The position numbers and the translations under genes were made by a program. Positions 47,323 through 58,045 of a stretch of DNA of 64,000 bases are shown here, piece after piece. The stretch's first letter is position 1; each line of letters starts with the position of its first letter. The DNA comes from Zanthoxylum bungeanum. Taxonomy: Eukaryota > Streptophyta > Magnoliopsida > Sapindales > Rutaceae. The notes under the pieces were generated by a model that was not told where the DNA came from, did no database searches, and worked only from the letters and a program-made list of their open reading frames with translations. The stretch lies in assembly GCA_019454045.1 (NCBI GenBank), contig SKCR01034764.1, positions 16,565-80,564 of the forward strand, given 5' to 3'.

Positions 47323-48635
47323 TAACACTTTCACTTCAATTTTGTTTTTTTGTTTTTTTGTTTTTTTTGTAATGGAAGGGGCTACCGTAAATTTTAATTA
47401 AGTATATAATATGGTTTTTATAATTTTATCTAATATCAATAAGAGTTCCATTTTAAAATATAATATAATGCTTCAAAATTTAAGGCAACTCAGGGCGTCA
47501 CAATATACCACACAATCCTCCAATAATATATATATATATTTTCAACTTTGATAGATGATCTTCAATTTACCAGCTTCAAGATTTTACACTGTTCATTTAT
47601 CTTTTTTCTTTCTTGGCATTTCTTGAATTATTTATAATAAATAAATATATAATGTACTACAACATATATATATCTCCATCACAAGCTTTCCCAATACATA
47701 TAATATTAGTATTAAAACAAATTTAGAATGAGGTAGCAAGTTAGGGTTCACAGTGATACTGATACTAGGCCCTAAAACATGGATCATGTGTTACATATTC
47801 TTTTGGATAGATATATATTTTTATTTTCGAGGCACAGGAGAAATTAGGGTTTGAGAAATTGAGGCCTATGTTGAATTGGTCCCCATTTGGATCCAGCTGA
47901 CACTGAGAGCTGCCAATTGAGATTTCATCAATGGGTCCAATGATCATCAATGGCTATTTAAGAATAAATGCGATGCTTTACCTAATGATGACTCAATACA
48001 GGTAACCTCCTTTGACCCTTTCCCTTTTCTGTCTTCGGGTCACCACCACATAACTCTTATTTTTCATCCATTGCTTGTATTATATAATCATTTTTTACTG
48101 CTACATATAGTCTTGAGAGTTAACATTTCTCCTAATTAGTTAATTTAAATCGTATCAGTATTAAGCATTAAATCAAATATCAGGATTCATGTAATATGGA
48201 TCTCACGTGAATTCTGTTTATTTATTGACGATTGATAACATGTTTTTAATCAACGCTGGATCATAATTCATTTTAAATTTACAAAAAAAAAGTTGTTAGC
48301 ATGTAGGCAAGAAATCATGGCTTGGCTATTATGGAATACAAATTAGCAAGATGAATTTTCAATTACGATGTTTGATATTTTCTTTTAATCTCATTGAATT
48401 TCTTGTATAAATTAGTCTTTTAACCCATTGAAGAGTGAACTAATTTTTTTTTTTTTCCATTTTGGTTTTTTCTTCAATATTGAAGTTTCTAGATGAGGTG
48501 GTTTCTTAGCAATTTATATATATTATTAGGAAAGGGGAGATTGAGACTTCCCCCTAATATTGTCTTATACTTGCCACTTGGCTTCTAAAATTTTCCCAAT
48601 ATCTTATTACTCCTTTAACGACAAAACTTTCACAA
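47323..48635. other. Intergenic, no gene seen
   Basis: AT-rich with poly-T runs and a (TA) run near 47526-47538. A short minus frame at 47765-47950 has no recognisable content. Confidence 0.5.
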
Positions 48636-48643
48636 AAAGTATT

Positions 48644-48651
<8 letters not shown>

Positions 48652-48674
<23 letters not shown>

Positions 48675-48905
48675 ACTGGGATATTCAATACATACAATTA
48701 TCATTTATCTCCCACCCAGACATCTACGTCTACTAAGAGACGAGCCCTAACTGGAAATATAACCGAAAATATCTACTCCCACTCAAATAATTGGGGAGAA
48801 ATCTACTCCAAAATCCCAATTTTTGGGATTGGAGACAAGTCCAACAGAGTCCCTGCTGGGACTCGAGGAGAACATGTGTTACCACTGGGCCATGGGCCCA
48901 GTGGC
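48652..48905 (-). mobile_element. SINE of a second family, with 16-bp target duplication
   Basis: Flanked by exact direct repeats aaagtattagagtttt (48636-48651 and 48906-48921). The minus strand starts gccactgggcccatggccca with an A-box-like gcccagtggtaac, followed by a B-box-like tcctcgagtccc. It ends in a poly-A of at least 20 bases (poly-T at 48652-48674). The long duplication and poly-A tail indicate LINE-assisted insertion. Length is about 250 bp. Confidence 0.9.
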
Positions 48906-48921
48906 AAAGTATTAGAGTTTT

Positions 48922-49915
48922 GAGTGAAAGAAATATGTTAAAGATTTTAACGGAAAAAATTACAATCTCCTAATTACAAATTAGTGCTTAACTCACAATT
49001 TTATATTTTCCTGAGAAAGATTAAAAAGAAAGTAGGGTTGGTGAATGAGTCGGATTTTAAAAAGCTCAATCATACTTTAATATTTTTTTTGAGTTCGGGT
49101 TTTAAAAAACATATTAAGAGTATTAATTCAAAATTTAATAAATTAAAATTTTCTAATATCTTAAAAATATTAATAAATAACACTTGAATTTAGGGATGAG
49201 ATTTTTAAAATCTGATTCTTTTACCAACCCTTGGAGAAAGGGGATACAATGGAAGCATGGAACACAAAAAAATAGATAAGCTTTCCACAATTTTCCATAT
49301 TACCTAAAAGAACTGAGCTCAATCACAAACAAATAGATCTTACTTATAATTGTTGGGGTAGGGGTTTGAATTCGATGTTAAATTAAGTTTTGTAATAAAT
49401 TTTTCTATAAATTATAATTTTTAGTTATTACATAATAATTTAAATATAAATAAATTTTAACTATACATTATTATATTAAAACACTCATGACAGAAGATTA
49501 TAAGATGATTAGCACAATTCAGCTCTCAACACTGTATCCAAATTTCAACATTAGAGATCGCATACTAATTATTAGTTATTGAAAAATAATTTAAACACAA
49601 TACCCGAATCTTACTATATATTACTGTTTAAATATACGTGATAAAAAATTATGAAATAATTACTAGAACTGAATTCAGTATTAAAGAGATTGCATACGTA
49701 GTTTGGTGCTCTCACTCTCATCAGTGACCAAAGATGAGCCACGACTCATCTGGGTCCCAAGCAAAATCACACAATCGGGGTCGCACCCATGGCACAATGG
49801 TGGCTCGAAACGTGGATGTTTTTAATGTACGAACCCCACATTTTAAAAGTGAACTAGTACCCTAGTTTCACGTAGACATAAATAAAGGGCCCCTTCCCAC
49901 GTATAGTTATTAATT
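48922..49915. other. Intergenic, no gene seen
   Basis: AT-rich. A motif around 49365-49420 (gggtttgaattcgatgtta) recurs loosely at 49670 and 50245, possibly an old MITE family; not resolved. Confidence 0.4.
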
Positions 49916-49917
49916 AA

Positions 49918-50236
49918 CAGATTATTATCTTTTCATTATTTCATAAATTGAAAAATGATAAATGATTATAAAAAATATTATGTTGTAATATTTTATTATT
50001 ATATTTTTATAAATTTTCATTTTACTATAAAACCTTACATAAAAATATTTTACTATAAATAGTAAAATATTACACTCTAATACTTGTGGTACCTATTTAT
50101 TATTTCCTAATATACCTTTTATAGTAAAATGAAAATTTTATAAAGATATAATAATAAAATATTATACTCTAATATTTTTTTTACCCATTTGTTATTACTC
50201 AATTTATTGAATAGTTAAATAATAATAATTCTTAAT
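49918..50236. mobile_element. AT-rich fold-back element (MITE-like)
   Basis: The two halves are inverted repeats. The best arms are 49988-50032 (ttattattatatttttat...attttactataaaa) and 50118-50162 (ttttatagtaaaat...ataataataaaat). Weaker pairing extends outward to the listed borders. Terminal target duplications were not found. Confidence 0.6.
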
Positions 50237-50428
50237 TTATATATGAATTTGAATTCAGTGTTGAACTGAATTGTATTAAATTTTTCATAATTTTATGATA
50301 CGCAGGTTTTAAAAATAATACATGATTAAAATTAAGTTATATTTAAATTAAATTTGAGAAGAGCTAAGTAGAAAGTTTGGAATCTAAGGCCCAGCATGAT
50401 GTAATTAATTAAGTGGAAGCTTGTCCCT

Positions 50429-50458
50429 TCAGCCAAAGCCAAAGCCAAAGCCAAAGAA
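50429..50458. repeat. (CCAAAG)n hexanucleotide run
   Basis: Four to five consecutive ccaaag units (agccaaagccaaagcc...). Confidence 0.85.
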
Positions 50459-50459
50459 A

Positions 50460-51417
50460 GATAGCGTTTTGAAGAGAATGTACTTCATAAACATGCAGTA
50501 AATCTTTGCCTGTATTATTCTGCTACCAACAATTGAAATAAATGTGTGTGCAAATGACAGCATATTTTTTTTATTGCAATTCTGAAACTAATGTTAGTTG
50601 ATCTTGTGGTTGCTCTACTATATGAAGTAGTAATCCATATTTCTGATGAAGTACTTGGGGTTGAGGAAGAAGTTAAAGTTGTTCCTCTACACGTGAGCAG
50701 TTTTTAACTTGGTTGTGATAAGACCTGGTTTGGAATTTGAATCACCCATTTCAATTAAGCCACGACCAAGTAGGGACAATTTTTTATACAGTAATAATAT
50801 CAGTTGAAGATCACAGTGTTGGAGTTCCAAATTTAATGGCAATTGAGATTACCTACGGACACACTTAACAACAATAATTATATACACAAGATGTGGGTGA
50901 ATTGGGTATATGATAAAATAATACGGGATTAAAAATCTTTTCAATTTTAAACTACTTAGTTAGTAACTCTACCGATTAAGCTTAGAAATCAATTTTCCAA
51001 ATTAATATATTCAATAATGACAATATTAATATATGATATGAAAAGATAATATAAAACTTGCAATAAGTAAATGAGATAAAAATAGAGAAATTGACCTGGG
51101 TTTATAATGGTTTGGCTAACTCTTTGTCTACCACTATTCCAAAATACGCTTCAAGTTTTCCACTATGTAAAATGAATTCGCACTTTACACCAAGAATTTT
51201 CCGGGTATGTTGGTCTACAATACCAGTATGTCGGTCTGACAGCAAGAAACGACTTTTAAAAATATGACCATCGTATTTTTGAATATTGAAAAAAGACCAG
51301 TATGAAAATCGATATGATTTGGTCCGGTTTCAGAATGTATGAAAACTTCAGGACAAACCGATATGGGGACCGGTATGCCTGCCTCAAACCAGTATGCTTG
51401 TCTCAGAGACCGATATG
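50460..51417. other. Intergenic, possible LTR remnant
   Basis: Around 51095-51150 the text gacctgggtttataatggtt followed by ggctaactctttgtctacc resembles the ggttttacgtggttcgg / cagcctacg block in LTR M (31263-31300), a common LTR motif. The remainder is unassigned. Confidence 0.35.
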
Positions 51418-51640
51418 TAGGGGTGTTCAAGGTGCGGTTCGGGGCGGTTTTTTCGTTTTTTACTTCAAACCGCGCGGGTTGGCGGTTTGAGAAATTAGAA
51501 AACGAAACCGCAAATTTGATAAGGAAAACCGCTGCGGTTCGGGTTGGCGGTTTAGCGGTTTGGGCGGTTCGGGTCAGCGGTTTGGATTATAAATTTTTTA
51601 AGAAAATTTTGTGTGTTTTCATATTATAATTGAAGAAAAA
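51418..51640 (+). mobile_element. Left end of a hAT-like element with GCGGTT subterminal repeats
   Basis: The sequence starts taggggtgttcaaggtgcgg, a terminus typical of plant hAT-type MITEs. It is followed by many gcggtt/gcggttt words on the plus strand and aaccgc words on the other, the kind of subterminal binding sites hAT transposases use. No matching inverted terminus was found to the right, so the element is truncated or its other end has diverged. The 96-codon frame across it is a by-product. Confidence 0.6.
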
Positions 51641-52048
51641 ATTACATAATTTTCATTTATTCATTACATATTGTTATATGATCATTAAATATCTTAATTT
51701 TCATAGTTAAAGAAGAAGAAAAATATAAAATAATATTTAATTCATTACATATTGTTACATAAATTAGACACATAAATATATCATCTGTAAAAAATTCAAC
51801 CTCAAAAACCGTAAGATTAATTTAATAGAATTTTTCTAAAGTCACATCTCTGTAAAATATATATTTGAACATGTTGTAGTAATATGACTTTAACAAAAGT
51901 TCTATATATCGAAATTATATTCCGTTTGAACCGTAATAAACTAGAAACATGCATATATCTAACGATATATTATTTGAAATTTAATTCATCCATTTGATAA
52001 TTTTTAAAAATTATTTCTCGATATACTTGTGTATTGAAATTAATTTTA

Positions 52049-52275
52049 GTGCAACTAATTTTTTAAGCATTTTAAGCAATTTTAAATACAAGTGATGCAA
52101 AAAGTACGATTCCTAAGAGTTTTAAAACATTTGAATAAACTCACTTATATTTTAGTGTAAATAAAGTGCAAATAATTTCTTAAGTATTTTAAGCCATTTT
52201 AAATACAAGTGATGCAAAAAATATGATTCCTAATAGTTTTAAAACATTTGAATAAACTCACTTACAATTAATGTT
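52049..52275. repeat. 117-bp tandem duplication
   Basis: Two units start gtgcaactaatttt (52049) and gtgcaaataatttc (52166), sharing atacaagtgatgcaaaaa and ttttaaaacatttgaata. Confidence 0.88.
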
Positions 52276-52821
52276 AGCTTTTAATCATCATCTTTGATTT
52301 TCATCTTACCTGCCTCTTGCTTTGGTCTTTTCATCAGCTTTTCGACTTTCTATCATATTTGTTCGCTTAATCATCTTCTAGCTCATTTTGGCTCTTCATC
52401 AATCTTTATTTCTTTGGTTATATTTTAGTTCATTTTGGAATCGTTATCAACATGTTGTCTCTTTGACTCATCGAGCTTGATTTTTTAATACTGAGACATT
52501 TGGACACCATTGAAATCAAGTTGCTAACGTTGATCTTCTTTGCCAAAGTCTTAATGTCTTTGAGCTTCTTATCTTTGAGCCTTTTTGCTTCTTTGACATC
52601 ATCAAAATCATGGCACTAACATCCATTACAAATTTGAACTTCATTAATCAATCACCTTTAGTTAGAGTTGCCTATCATAAAGATTTTCTTTTGCTTCTCA
52701 AATAATTTTTTAGTTATAGGCCATCACTTTTTTCTTTTTTGGAAATTTCCTATGAAGTTTACTAACCAAATTTAAAATTTTCTCTTTTGATGGGGTCATT
52801 TGGGGATAAGATTTCGAGTAT
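52276..52821. other. Unassigned, left flank of LTR unit D
   Basis: A CT-rich stretch with repeated cttctttga/catcat words, possibly the antisense of a degenerate retroelement linker. No confident match. Confidence 0.3.
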
Positions 52822-53286
52822 CAACTTGTTAGGGTGGGTGTATTGAGCGTCAATCCATATTATATTTATAAGATGTTCATGAATAAAAATAATCACTTTT
52901 TATATTATATTACCTATTTAATGGTAGCATTTCTTATCTTTTAGATACATATTCGATCTAATTTAATTTAAATAGAATCTAACCGAGGTTTAGTATGTAT
53001 ATATTAGACAAAGACTTGAGAATATACAGTAGTTATACAGTTACAATGAGGCTTTTAATTAACATTGGGAAGTGTCACTACTTGTGATATATTCGTAAAT
53101 AAAGTTCCTAATTGAGATTTACTGACATGCAGTTAGTAAAATCCGTTGATACAAGTACATATTGTATATCGAGATTTGGTCTGATGGTTTATCTCAATGA
53201 ACCATGAGTCTTGGGAGACTTTTATAGATATGTATGTATTTATTTGATGAGCACTGAACGATTCACCTAAAATATTCCTAATAAAT

Positions 53287-54376
53287 GACACACCAACGTC
53301 AATAAGAATCTTCCCGAGTAGAGTTGCATATCTAGTCATTTGACTTGAGATACCACTTTGGATGTATAAGCGATCCTTCATACTCTGACAACAATCACAT
53401 CATCAGTTCATCTAGACCATACATTCACCTGTTCGTTGGGTATAGACCGATGCTCATGATATATTATGAAGTATCCTGGAAAGGATCCGTCAGTCTCGTG
53501 TGTAATATTTAGACACCCACTTCGTGATATTTAAATCTCTAGCCAGAGTACATTCTGGAAATGAGTTTTGAATGTTGATTGAGAGATCACGAATATGTCG
53601 CGATACATATATGAATTATACACTACAGAGATTTGACGTTCTCATGTATATCTCCGTTATAATTCGGATAACCTATGACGGATGGGCTATATGACATGTC
53701 TAGATCTCGACTTGTATGGTTCAACGTGGTTATCTATGGACGCCATAATTTATGAGTGAGAAAATTATAGACACGAAATGTGTTCCCTGATATATATACG
53801 TGAATCTATAGACACACCAACGTCAATAGATGACACACCAACATCAATGTGAATCTTCCCGAGTAGAGTTGCAAATCTAGTCATTTGACTTGAGATACCA
53901 CTTTGGATGTATAAGTGATCCTTCATACTTTGACAACAATCACATCACCGGTTCATCTAGACCAGACATTCACCTGTTCGTTGGGTATATACCGATGCTC
54001 ATGATATCTTGTGAAGTATCCTGGAAAGGATCCGTCAGTCTCGTGTGCAAGATTTAGACACACACTTCGTGATATTTAAATCTCTGGCCAAAGTACATTC
54101 TGGAAATGAGTTTCGAATGTTGATTGAGAGATCACGAATATGTCGCGATACATATATGAATTATACACTACAGAGATTTGACGTTCTCATATATATCTCC
54201 GTTATAATTCAGATAGCCTATAACGGATGGACTATATGACATGTCTAGATCTCAACTTGTATGGTTCAACATGGTTATCTGTGGACGCCATAATTTATGA
54301 GTGAGAAAATTATAGACACGAAATGTGTTCCCTGATAGATATACGTGAATCTAGAGAGTCCCACTAATAAAGTATA
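53287..54376. repeat. 545-bp tandem duplication inside LTR D
   Basis: The segment beginning gacacaccaacgtcaat at 53287 recurs from 53832 (gacacaccaacatcaat) and runs in parallel through tcctggaaaggatccgtcag (53471 and 54019) to the gaaatgtgttccctgata region (53776 and 54321). A short third start (gacacaccaacgtcaata at 53811) lies at the junction. Confidence 0.9.
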
Positions 54377-54805
54377 CTCGTAGAGTACTAGAGTAATTAA
54401 TTACTAATAATACGATTTATTAGTAACTTTACACATGCCGATGTACTTTTATATCTAATGTGTATACATATATGATACATAATTTATATATATATTAGAT
54501 CCATTTAAATTTTGACACATATCAATATTTAATTAATTAAATAATTATTTATTAAATTAGAATATTTTAGGATATTCTTTTTCTATACCTTATATGGATA
54601 AAGATGATGATGTGTCTCAATCTTAGTCATCCAAAGTGTTTGAATTTGGAAAGATTTGGATTATTGAATTTACATATGATGTGATTTGATAAAAATATCT
54701 TTATCTTATCAATTTAAAGGTAAATTTTGTCACTATTCATAAGTGAAAATTTTTGACTTTACTTTGTAAATGTTTAAAAGAGAGCAAAATTTAGGATTTT
54801 ATTAG

Positions 54806-55795
54806 ATTTATGATAGACCTTTATAGGTTCTCAGAATTAACCATGCCATCATGGAAACATATCGATATGCAAAAGAAACATAATCAGCACGTCTCCTCAG
54901 TGGAACTGTCGCGAATAGACGAATGTCCTCTAGGAGAGGGACACATGTCATTGTATTATTGTACTAACAGACATGCGGAGTTAGGAATTACTTCTGAAGT
55001 CCAACGACTCTGGAGAAAACCTAAACTCAATTTCAAAGTAATACAAACCTGGAGTTTAGAGACCTCTGGAGAAACTAAATATTGACCTGAGCTGTCAGAC
55101 CCAGACCTCGAAATGACGTTACTCCGAATGTCACTCCACGATCATGTCATTCCTGAGTGGAGGAACACCAAGATAAATCCAGTCCGGGCCTATTCTAGAG
55201 AAGGTTCACTCCATAATTCCTCAGAGGGCCTCAGACGTACTCCAACCTCAACATAAGTACCCAGATAACATGATGTCATTAACATCTATCCGAGATTAGT
55301 GGACTTTAATGGCAATCCATTTATCTTAGCATGCAAGTAAGGTTTAACATGCATAATGATAGGTGAAATTACATTAAGATACACATAATGCCATATTAGA
55401 GCATGTATCATGACAAGTGTAAACCTTGCATCTGTAAAACACTCCAGTTGTGAACAAGTGTCAGTTAAAAAAGATGACACCTATATATGTGAGACCCTAT
55501 ATAAGCCAAAGAGCTTGTACATAACGGGGTCCGTTGAAAGAATTAAGTAATCACAGATACAATTATAACATAAACATACATCATTATATACTCCGATTAG
55601 CAATTAAACTGCATACGCAAGTTGAAAGGGACGATCAAAATAAAAAATACACATCTGTGCATGCCCAGATTATAAAGAGCTTTCAGAGTAAAGCCCATGA
55701 TTCTATTGGACTTCATACATCCCAAACACAGCAAATTGAAAGTACCCAACACTCTTTCTCTATCCCATTTTCCCACACACAACCTTTAATATAAC
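54806..55795 (+). mobile_element. K-type gypsy LTR nested in D (borders approximate)
   Basis: The stretch is absent from the otherwise parallel copy C. It matches the reverse complement of the K LTR at 28282-29161 (for example atttatcttagcatgcaagt and cctcctcagtgg-type words). A TATA-like tatataagcc is near 55498. Clean termini and a target duplication could not be fixed, so the borders are judged from where D resumes. Confidence 0.6.
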
Positions 55796-56907
55796 ACTAA
55801 AATGAGAGGTTATAGAAGATTTAATGGAGGCAAAATCAAATAGGTAATGGAACTAAGGTAATTCCCTAACTAATTTGATTATATGAAATTGTTTCATTTA
55901 GATTCTATCTTAATTACATATGTTGTAATTATTTATTTCATATTTAGTGTTCATAATATGTTGAAACCTTGATTAAAACCCTTCATTGTGCATGTGTAAA
56001 ATTAATTTGACTAATTAATGTAATTAGTTTTAAGCCATTCCTTGGTGACCTAAAACTATTTTGAGTTGCTTTATGGTGGTTGGCTCTCAATTGGTAATTA
56101 AAAATTTGGATTTGCATGTTTTTGAGTTAATTAGGTGATTAATTTGATTAATTATGTAATTAATTCGATTATAACTTAACTTGTGAAATTGAGATATTGT
56201 AAATGAAATTGAATGTGTAATAATGCATAGGAAAATTCCCAGAATTATTCCGGAAGTGTTTTGAGAATTTTTCGTAAAACCACATAGGGAAAAATCATAA
56301 TTTATAGAAATTACAGTTATTTGGCTACTACTACGGTATACGAATTACTGTAGCAGTGCGTATGGTGTGTAAATTTTTTTCAGATTTTTTAGAATTGTTC
56401 CGGAAGCGTTTTAGGAGAATTTTTGATAATAATCGTACGAGGGATGTAATTTGTTGAAATTATAGTGATCAATCACTGCTATAATTATTGGTTTACTGTA
56501 GCATTAGGTTGGTTCAGTTTTGCAGTTGAACCGGTTGTCCGGTTATATCGGTAGTCCGGTTATACCGGTAGTCCGGTTTGGTGGACCAGTAAATCGGTTA
56601 ATGTGTATCGCGGAAAGTATTTTCAAATTTTTTTGTCCCAAGTCTTTATGTATAATCCCTCTCAATAGTTGATATTAATGAGTGATTACAATGAAATACA
56701 GATAAATTAGAGATATATAATACCGATTAATTTTATCCAAACTAAAAATTATTTTAAAAATCGATTTCGCTCGTCGATACGCTTCTTCTGCATTTACCTC
56801 AATACAACTTCGTTGGGATACAAGATATTGTTCTAATCTTCGTGATTGAGGCCATTTAAAAAGATGTTAATCAAACCACATTGAGAGCAATATAATGAAA
56901 AGGAAAA

Positions 56908-57042
56908 TGATACACTCACTAACAATCTCACAAACAATTTTACAAACCCTCTCACTGTAGATACAGTGATTCACTGTAGATCACTGTAGCTACAGTGAGG
57001 AGTTTGTAAATTTATTTGTGAGATTGTTAAGTGAGTGTATCA
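56908..57042. mobile_element. 135-bp fold-back MITE
   Basis: Terminal inverted repeats of about 40 bp: tgatacactcactaacaatc at the left, read back as gattgttaagtgagtgtatca at the right, continuing inward through acaaac / gtttgt. The centre is itself a small palindromic cluster of cactgtag words (56961-56999). No target duplication was seen. It lies about 100 bp beyond the right end of LTR D. Confidence 0.85.
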
Positions 57043-57940
57043 CCACTCCAATGAAAATATAAAATTATCAAATGCAGCCTCATGATTAAAAGAAATATTC
57101 AAAAGGTGCAAATTTATTAGGATCACAATTCGACTCCTGTCCTGTGGCTACATTGGAATTTGTTCTTCTTTTAGTAACATTGATGTGTAATAATTGGGTT
57201 CTTGAAAGAAAAGTTATACAGTAGCTAGAGAAAATTATTCAAAACGTCAAAGATTATAGGGCCGGTGGTCTTTTAAAACATTTGTCCCAACGACATAACT
57301 AGCAAAGAAAATCAAATCACCCAACTTTTAATTTCGACAACTCGCTAAAGGTAATATAGTCTAAGCTTCTTACAATATATGACAGTCTAAATGTTTAAAT
57401 CAATAAGTTATTCATGTTATATTATTAACATCTAAATTAGCAGTCAAATAAATAACAAGTAAATAACCATACATCGATTGAGAATTGATCTTGAACTAAA
57501 TATATAAACTTTATGTATTCCTTTAACGTATGAGTTAGACTCGTAAATTTTTATATGGTATCAAAATCATACAACGTTACCACTTAACAAGGAGTATGTA
57601 AAAATAAGAAAATAATTTCATATCAGTTGAGAATTGACCTTAAACTAAATATATAAACAAACTTGAGACAAACCTAAACTTAGGAGCTAGCTTTTTGAAT
57701 ATGAGTTGAGCCTATGAGTTTTTTTAGTAATCTAAATTTTGGATTAAAATTCTAAGTTAGCACTAAAATAAAGAATGGAAAAATACAAACAATCAAGATA
57801 CACATATTTATAATGGTTCATTCTCAATATATATTGAGAATGAATCCACACAGATTTGTTCCTTTGAGAAACCTACCCACATGAGTGAGAGTGATTGTCG
57901 GGTGAGAGTCAAATCATCGATTTAGAGTGCATGTAAGTTA
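57043..57940. other. Intergenic, no gene seen
   Basis: AT-rich. Two related paragraphs occur at about 57474-57510 and 57620-57660 (attgagaattgatcttgaac / agttgagaattgaccttaaac), an old local duplication. Confidence 0.45.
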
Positions 57941-57944
57941 GTAT

Positions 57945-58045
57945 TTGAGGAGGTGATATATCATGTGTTAGGTGTATATTTATCGGGCCCGCCTACTGTG
58001 AGAGAGATATTATATACACCCGACACATAATATAATTTTCGGTAC
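57945..58045. repeat. Inverted pair of an acacccgacacatgata motif
   Basis: The left arm, ggtgatatatcatgtgttag then gtgtatat, is the reverse complement of the right arm, atatacacccgacacataatat. The right-arm version also occurs at 44815-44860. It may be a small MITE or its ends. Confidence 0.55.

Larger units (their letters stand above)
52827..56804 (+). mobile_element. Solo LTR D (4.0 kb) with TSD CAACT and internal additions
   Basis: It starts TGTTAGGGTGGGTG and ends TTTACCTCAATA. Exact CAACT copies flank it (52822-52826 and 56805-56809). It matches copies A (reverse), B (reverse), C and E. Removing the 545-bp duplication and the nested K-type LTR gives about 2.44 kb, close to the 2.42 kb of solo LTR B. 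No coding region was seen. Confidence 0.82.
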
